64,000 bases of DNA from NCBI RefSeq assembly GCF_000715075.1, contig NC_134102.1, positions 49,671,348 to 49,735,347 of the forward strand, in the 5' to 3' direction. The first letter of the stretch is position 1, and each line of letters opens with the position of its first letter. The DNA comes from Nicotiana tabacum (taxonomy: Eukaryota > Streptophyta > Magnoliopsida > Solanales > Solanaceae). The translations under genes and the position numbers were made by a program. Below the pieces are notes generated by a model that saw nothing but the letters and a program-made list of their open reading frames with translations, did not search any database and was not told where the DNA came from. Positions 56,453 to 64,000 of this stretch are shown here, piece by piece.

Positions 56453-57716
56453 CTGCAATAACAAAGAGGGAAGGGGAGTCAGTATAATAAAAGGTGAAGA
56501 CATAGTGTTGGCTACTCGGAAAGAGGCCTTACCATGAGAACGAGCCTCCCATAGGCCCTTCGAGAGTCCGCTCCATGTGCGCTCGAAGTACAACATCTAA
56601 GTACAGATACCTTGGATTCACTCCTTTAACCGGGGGACCGCATTCGGAACCCGGGCGACAGCTGCACAACCACAAGCATGAATGAGAAGATAGAAATGGA
56701 AGAAGAAGAATTTTTGATGTTGAGAGAGGGAGTTGCACTTACGAGACGCATTCCACTTCTCAGGGAATGACATGTATTCCCGGGGGATCAAACCCTCGGC
56801 CTTTACTCAGACAAAGCGTCCCTTCTAGCCTCAGACTCGGTCTTCGTCGATACTCAAAAAGGGGCCTTGCTGGCTTGATGAGGAAGATTGATTAGTCCCC
56901 CTCGAAACATCCAAGGACTGTATAATCGAAGCAGGTAGTCAATCATGAACCGACGAGATTCGGTCTTGTTCACAAAGTAGCAGAGGAAGGTCATGATCCT
57001 TCATAACGATGGGTGGATTTGCCAGAGGCACACCTCATACCTCTTGCAAAAGTCTAGAATGATCGGGTCTATCGGGCCCAGTGTAAAGGGATAAGTGTAA
57101 ACACTTAAGTACCCCTCCACGTGGGTAGTGACGATGTCCTCGGGCCCGGGGACTACTTCATTCTTGCCTTCCCAATTGTAGTCCTTACGAACTATGGGAA
57201 CAACATCTTCAGTCACAAAACATATGTACCTCGAGACTCCTTCACCCCGGTCCTGTTTGCGCGAGGGCTTCTCGACTTTAAAGTCATCTGCAATTGAGCA
57301 CCCCCTGGGGAATAAACACCGACAAGGGAGGCTCGGCGGCCAGTTTGTTAGCAGCCACAACGGGGGAAGCTGTTTCGAGGGCAGCCACCTCAGGGGTAAT
57401 TGCTTCAGTACCAGAGGCCGGTTGAGAAGATGAAGAGGCAACTTGTTGAGGAGCGATTTTCGATGTTTTGGCCATTGTCATCTGAGGGAGTGTTTGAAAA
57501 TTTAAGAAAAGAACGCAATGTTTTGGAAAAACAGGTTTTGTAGATAAAGAACAGAGTATGGAGATTTGAAGAAAATCTGGATAGAAATTTGGAGATTGAT
57601 ATAGAAATTGAAGAACAAGGATGAAGATATGAAGGTTTGAAGAAGATTTGATGATTGCTGGGAAGCTCGAAGGTAGCGATTTGGTCGAAAAGTAGAAAAA
57701 GGACAAAAGGAGGAAG

Positions 57717-57724
57717 ATTTTATA
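57717..57724 (-). promoter_or_regulatory. TATA box of the antisense gene
   Basis: CTATAAAA on the minus strand, about 240 bp upstream of the antisense ATG and outside the LTR. The leader between is rich in TTCTTCAA and CTTC pyrimidine stretches, as in plant 5' UTRs. Confidence 0.65.
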
Positions 57725-57887
57725 GGGAAACAACCAACGCTTCACATTCGGAGGCAACCTGCCGGTGAGCGACATGTGTCCGAAGTCAGAATGACGCGAT
57801 TGATGGGACATTTCGGCTCCCTCGTCATAACGTACGAAGGAAGGAACCGGACTCATTTGTCGTTTCCCATCTTTTCGGTAAGCCTAT

Positions 57888-57911
57888 TCTCTGAGAAACG
57901 AGGGAACTATC
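57888..57911 (+). promoter_or_regulatory. Possible polypurine tract
   Basis: GAGAAACGAGGGAAC just before the 3' LTR, the expected place for plus-strand priming. Six bases separate the purine run from the LTR. Confidence 0.5.
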
Positions 57912-58579
57912 TGTATACGGGTAAAATCGGACCCACTAAACACCTCGATTTCCTAGTAAGTCAAATGGAGCAGGAACATAACCGTAATGAATCAGAGTCA
58001 AAGCGAGGAGCCCCTCTTATCGGGGCTCGGGCAAAACACCTGCCCTCGGGGGTGTCGGGAGCATGTCCTCCGGGTCTGGTTCGAGGATCAAGACTTCGGA
58101 GAGTATTACCAAACAGTTGTACAGAACTAACCAAGGGTCGTGATGTCCGTGCCCAACCGGATATCACGGCATGAATCTCGGCCCGTATCGGCAGAAAATC
58201 AGTGATTAGCAAAACAGAAGATTTTTACCTTTCTTAGAATTGTACTTAGGGTAAAACTCTCCTACTATATAAAGGGGGAAGCTTATTATTCATGGGACAC
58301 ATGGTAACACGCATATCAAGATAATTTATTTCAATTCTCTTTGTTGTTCAAAGTTTTTATTTTTGTTCTTAAATTCTTCATAAGTATAAGCTTGGAATCG
58401 AGGGCAGGTTCCTCATCGAGCCATCAACTGAGCTCAGAATCATCCTTATCATTGGTTTGGCCATTTATTATATCTTTTATTCGCTTAATCTAATGTCATT
58501 AATCACTTGTATTGAATTAATCCACATATCCTTAAAATCACATATACATTTAATTGTTATCCGTTTTTTTGGGTAAACA
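57912..58579 (+). repeat. 3' LTR of the Tat element, 668 bp
   Basis: TGTATACGGG to GGGTAAACA with the TATA box at 58266-58274. ATAAC follows at 58580-58584. Confidence 0.95.
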
Positions 58580-58807
58580 ATAACCAATAATTATGAGTTT
58601 ATGATTTCATAACAAAGCAATATTCTTTACAAAAAAGACACGAGAGATTGTTATAGGATCAATATTCATCATTTTTAGAAATTTATAGTTTTACTTTAAT
58701 TTTTATTTTATGGTTGCATCATATTCTTTAATAATATTTACGTAACTTTTAACAAAATTAGTACCTATTAATATAGGGTGCACACAACGCGCATATCATA
58801 AGACTAG
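58580..58807 (+). repeat. Helitron-like 3' end
   Basis: It resumes the DNA cut at 43511 and ends GTGCACACAACGCGCATATC, then ATAAGA and CTAG (58804-58807) before T. The hairpin is decayed (TGC...GCA). It is probably the 3' end of the Helitron-like repeat that began at 41585 or 42170. Confidence 0.55.
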
Positions 58808-59500
58808 TGGATAATAAAAATACAGGTAAAAAGTTACATGTTAGTTGTTTATTGGTTTAGTATAAATATTGAACAAATATGAATATTAAAATAGAACAAG
58901 TAAAAATTAGGAGGCTGACTTTACTAATCCGTACAAGTTAGGAATGTCAACTGTGTATTATCATTTCCCTTATTCTTTTCTTTTACCATTTCCTTTAGGA
59001 ACGAGTTGTGCGAATTTCCTTTTCTTTTGTTTTTCAGCTTTTGAGTAGTGTAACATTGTTATGTATAACTCGTTCGATGAGAACAAGATCTCTCATTTGC
59101 TAAGAAATTGACAAGTAGGAAAGGACAATGGATGTAGGGCCCAATGTGGGGAACATTGTTGAACCAACGGCATGCATTTATGTGAGGTGTGATAAGGACA
59201 TGCACATTTCGTTAAACAAAAATAATAATATGGCGTTCCAAAAATAGGATATTCTTAAATACCATCTCACTATTCCAGGTGCAAGCAAAAACCTAGGGTC
59301 ATATTTATTTGTAGAATATTTCTCTTTCAAATATTTTCAAATATCGCACAAGAAATTTTAAAACGTATCACTTCAATTTTTTTCAACAAACTTTATTCAA
59401 TTGTTTTAACGATTAGCTTAATATATTTTTTAAGAAAAATTATCCGTCTACTCGCACAACGCTCGGAATTTTATTTTTTTTGATTTGTCACTTTTGGTTA
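58808..59500. other. Plain DNA, nothing recognised
   Basis: No ORF, repeat or RNA signal that I can support. It is less AT-biased than the Helitron-like stretches. Confidence 0.5.
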
Positions 59501-60370
59501 GGTACCTACTTTGAAGTATAGGTTAAGCAACACTTTCTGATCAAAAGGATTAAATGAGACAAGCCTGAATTGACTGAATTTAGATGGCTACTAATCCTGG
59601 ACAAGCAGGGGGAGGTGGTATTCTTAGAAACTACAGGGGTGATCTTCAGATGGCATTTTTTTATCACTATGGGATATGACTTAGCAGAAGCAAGAGCAAT
59701 GATGTTTGGGATACCCTGATACATTCAGAATCAATATTCATAGTCTATGTTGAATTTGACTCCATGTTAATAGTTAACATGTTAAATGGAGTCATGAAAT
59801 GAACTTGACAACTCTGAAAAATCATCAAGGACATTAAGAGATATATGGCTATAGGACAGTTTGAGGTTACCCACTACTTCAGAGAAGCCAATATGGTGGC
59901 ACACTCAATGGCGAACTTGGATGTTACAAGTAAATGCAGGCCAATTTTCACTGTGGCAACTTCTTTGCCTTGACAAGTTAGAGTTGCACCGAAGATGGAT
60001 CAAAGATACCTCCCCACATTCAGAATCAGGCCAAAAAGGTTGTTGCTATATTGATTATGGTTAATTCCTCTAACTTAGTTCTAGTTCCTTTTTTGAAAGC
60101 TCACAATGTAAAAGAGGAGTATTCCTCATTTATTTATACTTCGAGATTTAGTTTAACCTATTTTTGGATAGCTATTAGTTTAGAATCTTGCATAGATCAG
60201 ATCCTCAAATGTAAAGTGTGACCTAGCTAACCCCACAAATATTATGCGAGGTCAGGCTCTATGCCCCCTTTCTTTTGTACTATTTTATTGGGAAAAATTA
60301 AACTGGTAAGGGTTTGCCAAACCCCCTCCAACACAAAGAGTTTTTTTCCTTTAAAAAAGTATATGTGCCA
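59501..60370 (+). pseudogene. LINE 3' remnant with RNase H-like (RVT_3) domain
   Basis: In shifting frames: ATNPGQAGGGGILRNYRGDLQMAF (59585-59660), LAEARAMMFGI (about 59680-59715), VEFDSMLIVNMLNG (about 59750-59790), IIKDIKRYMAIGQFEVTHYFREANMVAHSMANL (about 59823-59920). This is the D-x-G...E-A-x-A...D-S...A-N-x-V-A pattern of the plant RNase H-like domain at the end of many LINE pol proteins. A 3' UTR-like stretch ends near 60350 in TTTTTTTCCTTTAAAAAAG. At least three frameshifts and several stops. A decayed host RNase H-like gene is the alternative. Confidence 0.55.
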
Positions 60371-60424
60371 GTGGGTCAGGCCGGTCAGCTTGGTTCAGTG
60401 AATAGGTAAATGCCACTAAATGCC

Positions 60425-61109
60425 ACCACTCAAAATCCGTTGTGATGACGGCTAGCCGTATTTGCTTAGCAAGACAACTCACAATCCACAAAAAAATATA
60501 ACCAGATTTTTTTTAATTAAGAGAGTCATATTATATTTAAAGACAAACATAGTCTCGAAATAATAAAAATATCTGATACAATTATAACAATGCCTAAACA
60601 CAGTCAATATAGTATAACTCCTAAGACTAGGTGCAAGTACACGAGCAACTATTGAATACGTTCAAATCTGAATACATGGACAAAGTTGTATGAAATAATA
60701 AAATAGACAAGAAATGTCAAAAGAACAGGGACTTGATAACAACAAAATAAATTCATGGAGTGCAACTCACCCTAAGTCTCTGTGCTAACGCCTAGGTTTA
60801 ATCAAGAGGCTCTGCTAGTACCAACCTGAGGATTTACACAAAAATATATACAAAAGCATAGTATGAGTACACCACAATCGGTACCGGTAAGTATCAAGTC
60901 TAACTTCGAAGAAGTAGTGGCGAGGCTATAGGCATCAAGACACTTACAACACAGATATAAATAGCAGAACTTAGAGCTAAAATAATAAATAATCTCATGA
61001 ATAACAAGAATCAAAGATATCAACAGTCGAAAGGTATAAAGCATGTTTTTCTAATTCCAAGTCAAGAGATAATCATAACACTGCTCATATATAACATTTA
61101 ACGAAGACA
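60425..61109 (-). repeat. LTR fragment (head of nested stack, oldest)
   Basis: It starts near CAAAATCCGTTGTGATGACGG and contains TTGCTTAGCAAGACAACTCAC and ACCGGTAAGTATCAAGTC, both matching conserved parts of the other LTRs (compare 23490-23520 and 23850-23870). It is cut at 61110 by the next LTR head. Confidence 0.65.
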
Positions 61110-61425
61110 TGTTATAACGACCCAACTCCCACCGGAGACGCGACGACGCCTAACACTATTTGCTAGGCAAGCCAACAATTTCACAATAATAATGAATTTA
61201 ATAAAATAGAATTTAATAAACTCAATAACGAAAATACCATAAAATAACTGCGAAAACAACAGTAATGCAACTACAACCATCCCAAAGATCTAGTGTCAAC
61301 GAGTGCATGATCACTACTGAATATCAAAATACAAGGCCAAATCCTCAATACAACTGTCTGAATAATAGAACAATAATAACAGAAATAAATGAAAGAGAAC
61401 TTCAAGGTCTGCGAACGATATAGCA
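61110..61425 (-). repeat. LTR fragment, second in the stack
   Basis: It starts TGTTATAACGACCCAACTCC, with GACGCCTAACACTATTTGC and TAGGCAAGCCAAC as in the other LTR tails. It is cut at 61426 by another LTR head. Confidence 0.7.
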
Positions 61426-62182
61426 TGTCATGCCCCAAACTTAGGGAGCGCGACCGACACTCAACCGAGTGAACCTAGTCGAGCAAGCCTACGTTACATT
61501 AACCTCTCATCATAACTCATGCATGATTTATCAAAATATAATTAGATCATGACTTTCATATTGAATACATTTGTCTTAATGGCCCATAAATTCTTTCTCA
61601 TGATGGTTACACAGCTTTATAAATAGCTATAAATACTGTGAACATAAATACACGACAAAACTTAAATCTTTAATTACATGACCCACAATGTACATGGAGC
61701 TTCTATGATAATAGATACCTATACCTAAGTACATAAAATTAACTAGACTCAAATGCCCACTGAAATTGTAGCAGGCTCACCATTATCAAAGATACATATC
61801 ATCCTGTAGAAGTATACCTGCATCCATTAAAAGATGCAGGGCCCCCGGCAAAAGGGACGTGAGTACATATGGAATAGTACTTGCATGTAAGCCAAACAGA
61901 AAAACATATGAAATCATGGTAATTCAAATAAGAGGCATACAAAGTACATCAAGAACTACGAAATATCCCATAGATTCACATTTCAAGTCTCGTTATACTT
62001 ACATCATTTTAAACTTCGTTTAGGATTAACTGAGCCATATGAACTATGCGTGGAATACATAATATAAAGTAATTGAAACAACATGTACAAACAAGACCAA
62101 TGAATGTGGCACCTAATGTCTACGTTAACAATGCGTCTCACTAGACCGTTCATATCCCTCTCTTACCTTACACCTATACATT
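61426..62182 (-). repeat. LTR fragment, third in the stack (relative of 46960 and 2901)
   Basis: It starts TGTCATGCCCCAAACTTAGG, shares CGACCGACACTCAACCGAGT and the TGCATCCATTAAA...GGCAAAAGGGACGT stretch with 46960-47500 and, reversed, 4950-5467. It ends where the next LTR begins at 62183. Confidence 0.75.
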
Positions 62183-63055
62183 TGTGATGATCCAAAATGT
62201 CATCTTTAAATTTAATAATTAATTCTATATTCTAAGACATCGAAAAACACTATTTATTATTTTTTGGCTTGCGTGCACAGTCCGTAAAATTTTTCGGAAA
62301 GTTTTTAGGTAAAAAATAGATTAAAATATGAATTAGAGCTTTAAAACTCAATTGAGTTGACTTTGGTAAATATTTTGAGCAAACAGACTCGGATCATTAT
62401 TTTGACAGTTTCGGTAGGTCCGTATTGTGCTTTGGGATTTGGGTGTATGCCTGGAATCAAATTCCAGGTCCCTAGCACGAGATATGGAATTTTGATAAAA
62501 ATTTAAAAGTTTAAGTTCAAATATCGATCGGATGTCAAATTATGTGCTAACGACCCTAGAATAGAATTTTTATGATTAAAACAGCTCCGTATGGTGATTT
62601 AGGATGTAGGAGCGTGATCGAAATTTTATTTGGAAGTCCTTAGTGAAATTAGGTTTGAAATGGCTAAAATAGGAATTTAAGTTTGGAAGTTTGACCGGGG
62701 AGTTGACTTTTTGATATCGGGGTCGGAATCCAGTTTTGAAAATTTTTACAGCTCCGTTATGTCATTTATGACTTGTGTGCAAAATTTGAGGTCAATCGGA
62801 CTTGATTTGATAGGTTTCGACATCGAATGTAGAAGTTTGAAATTCTTGAATTTCATTAAGCTTGAATTAGGGTGTGATTTGTGATTTTAGCATTGTTTGA
62901 TTTAATTTGTGGTTTTAAATAAGTTCGTATGATGTTTTAGGACTTGTTGGTGTGTTGGGTTGAGGTCCCGAGGGCATCGGGTGAGTTTCGAATGGTTAAC
63001 GGATCAAAAGTGGGACTTAGCTACTGCAAAAGTTGTTGCAATTTTTCTGCTGGAA

Positions 63056-63330
63056 ATGCTGTGAAAATCGGGCTGCCTGTGAAAATCGAGCTGCCTGTGA
63101 AAATCGGGCTGCCTGTCAAAATCGGGCTCCCTGACAAAATCGGATACCCTGTCAAAATCGGACTCCCTGTCAAAATCGGACTCCCTGATAAAATCGGACT
63201 CCCTGACAAAATCGGGCTCCCTGACAAATCGAGCTCCGTGACAAATCGGGCTCCGTGACAAATCGGGCTCCCTGACAAATCGAGCTCCTTGACAAATTGG
63301 GCTCCCTGGCGAATTGGGCTCCCTAACAAA
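63056..63330 (+). repeat. 16-unit tandem repeat, AATCGGGCTCCCTGAC core
   Basis: Nine units of 18 bp (TGTCAAAATCGGGCTCCC type) followed by about seven units of 17 bp lacking one A. It lies directly upstream of the TATA box. It takes the place of the ATCGAG array in the related LTRs at 25240 and 33470. Confidence 0.9.
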
Positions 63331-63338
63331 TCTGTAAG

Positions 63339-63348
63339 TTATAAAAAC
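63339..63348 (+). promoter_or_regulatory. TATA box of the LTR promoter
   Basis: TTATAAAAAC eight bases after the tandem array, matching the TATA position of the two related LTRs. Confidence 0.65.
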
Positions 63349-63928
63349 AGTGGACTTTGTCCCATTTGCCATTTTTGACAAATTGGAGCTTGAGGAGATG
63401 CGATTTTGATATATTTTCAAGGAAAAACATTGGGGGTAAGTGATTCTAACTCAGATTTGGTCAATATACACGAATATATCATTGTTTTCACCATTTAATT
63501 AATGTTTTGAGATAGAAATTTGGAATTTTTTTAGAAATCTCATAGAAACGGATTTTTGAGATTTCAGTGTCGATCCGGAGTCGGATTTGAGTGAAACTGG
63601 TATGGTTGGACTCGTAATTGAATGGGTTGTCGGATTTTATAAGTTTCGCCAGATTCTGAGACGTGGGCCCTACGAGAAATTTTTGAGCTAATTTCGGATT
63701 TTATTGAAAAATATAATACTTTATTATGAAATTGAATCCTATAATTTTTGTTGACTGTATCGAATTAATTATGACTAGATACGAGTCGATCGGAGTCAGA
63801 AAATCGAGGAAAAAGTATAATACTTGGTTAAATTAGAGCAAGTCAAAGTAAGTGACTTGTCTAACCTTGTGTGGGGGAAATTTCCCCTAGGATTGGTATT
63901 GATGTGATTATTGAAATATGTTAAAAGT

Positions 63929-63958
63929 CGTGTACACGAGGTGACGAGTGTGCACACG
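63929..63958 (+). promoter_or_regulatory. Conserved LTR stem-loop with a different stem
   Basis: CGTGTACAC (63929-63937) pairs with GTGTGCACACG (63948-63958) with one mismatch, around AGGTGACGAG. The loop is the same as at 17470, 20977 and 39950, but the stem sequence is unrelated to GCTACGTACG. Pairing is therefore kept while sequence is not. Confidence 0.65.
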
Positions 63959-64000
63959 GGCTAAATGTGAAATATTATATTTTTAAATTGTGTAGATCAC

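Larger units (their letters stand above)
54688..57481 (-). pseudogene. Antisense multi-exon gene of the Tat element (coiled coil, acidic tail)
   Basis: It lies antisense between pol and the 3' LTR. ATG at 57481 (MTMAKTSKIAPQQ). Predicted exons: 57481-56743, 56661-56533, 56452-55618, 55540-54688, each joined by consensus GT...TGCAG borders. The first exon carries DYNWEGKNEVVPGPEDIV, YPFTLGPIDPIILDFCKRYEVCLWQIHPSL, FRGGLINLPHQASKAPF and (shifted) REYMSFPEKWNAS. The later part has a long coiled coil (YKLLSEQQEGVAKNIQAEL region and KMDLLASEKETTQAKL) and a Glu/Ser/Gly-rich acidic tail (54700-54790). Frameshifts and stops (for example TGA for Trp after HPSL) make it a pseudogene. Similar antisense ORFs, filed in Pfam as a putative gypsy-type plant transposon family, are known from Tat elements; function unknown. 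Confidence 0.8.
43512..58579 (+). mobile_element. Ty3/gypsy Tat-lineage retrotransposon, 15.07 kb
   Basis: LTRs of 667 and 668 bp (43512-44178 and 57912-58579) begin TGTATACGGG and end TAAACA. The flanks carry a perfect ATAAC duplication (43507-43511 and 58580-58584). Order: LTR, primer site, gag, protease, RT, RNase H, a second archaeal-type RNase H, integrase, a long 3' region with an antisense gene, LTR. Two RNase H domains and an antisense ORF before the 3' LTR are traits known for the Tat lineage. RT is interrupted by the insertion at 46960-50612. Many stops and frameshifts make the copy inactive. Confidence 0.95.
62183..64000 (+). repeat. Partial LTR, family of the minus-strand chromovirus, runs off the window
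   Basis: It starts TGTGATGATCCAAAATGTC, matching the sense start of 23456-34680. In order: 17-18 bp tandem array (63056-63330), TATA box TTATAAAAAC (63339-63348), donor GGGTAAGTG (about 63433), donor-like AAAGTAAGTG (about 63847), hairpin with a new stem (63929-63958). Its 3' half is outside the window. Confidence 0.85.

Noticed and set aside
59861..60064. Open 67-codon frame as a separate gene
   Set aside because: It is the shifted frame of the LINE RNase H-like remnant; the neighbouring frame gives the domain motif.
63056..63330. CRISPR-like array of 17-18 bp repeats
   Set aside because: Units are contiguous without unique spacers and the DNA is a plant LTR; not CRISPR.
62944..63420. Frame with repeated VKIGLP units (and reverse GARFVREPD-like units)
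   Set aside because: It is the 18 bp tandem DNA repeat, a multiple of three, so any frame looks periodic; it lies upstream of a TATA box.

Overview
The window is nuclear DNA from a flowering plant, most likely a Solanaceae and probably Nicotiana-like. That placement is an inference from the very long LTR-retrotransposons (LTRs of 2.6-3.1 kb) ending in TGTCACGACC / GGTCGTGACA, a tRNA-Met type primer site TGGTATCAGAGC, and Helitron-like fragments. I see no intact host gene, tRNA or rRNA. Almost the whole window is nested transposable elements, and every coding region found belongs to a retroelement and is broken.

Layout. (1) 1-619: AT-rich Helitron-like flank. (2) 620-13566: minus-strand LTR element with TSD TTAGG. 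Its long LTRs frame a 4.2 kb interior with almost no recognisable coding (LARD-like). A solo LTR (2901-5467, TSD GCGAT) sits in its left LTR. (3) 13572-15678: AT-rich DNA with a short Helitron (14802-15293). (4) 15679-18566: solo LTR. (5) 18567-19412: AT-rich spacer with a 230 bp TA microsatellite. (6) 19413-41065: plus-strand Ty3/gypsy chromovirus (Tekay/Del type, TSD GTTAA), split inside gag by a second, minus-strand chromovirus of a related family (23456-34680). (7) 41185-41584: 400 bp Helitron with clean termini and a reconstructible empty site. (8) 43512-58579: 15 kb Tat-lineage Ty3/gypsy element (TSD ATAAC) with dual RNase H. It is split inside RT by an LTR-like insertion (46960-50612, TSD CCTCA), and between pol and the 3' LTR it carries an antisense multi-exon gene with its own TATA box. 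(9) 58580-60424: Helitron tail, plain DNA and a LINE RNase H-like remnant. (10) 60425-64000: four LTR heads, each interrupting the previous one.

How the parts work together: each chromovirus would encode Gag with a CCHC knuckle, then protease, RT, RNase H, integrase and a chromodomain. The Tat element encodes Gag, protease, RT, two RNase H domains and integrase, plus the antisense protein. All carry stops and frameshifts, many of them CAG to TAG, so none looks autonomous now. The most interesting signals are non-coding and recur in different LTR families: a stem-loop whose loop (GAGGTGACGAG) is nearly invariant while the stem sequence changes, promoter-proximal GC-rich repeat arrays at the same place but with different motifs, splice donor/acceptor signals inside the LTRs, and a conserved block of about 51 bp after the primer-binding site.
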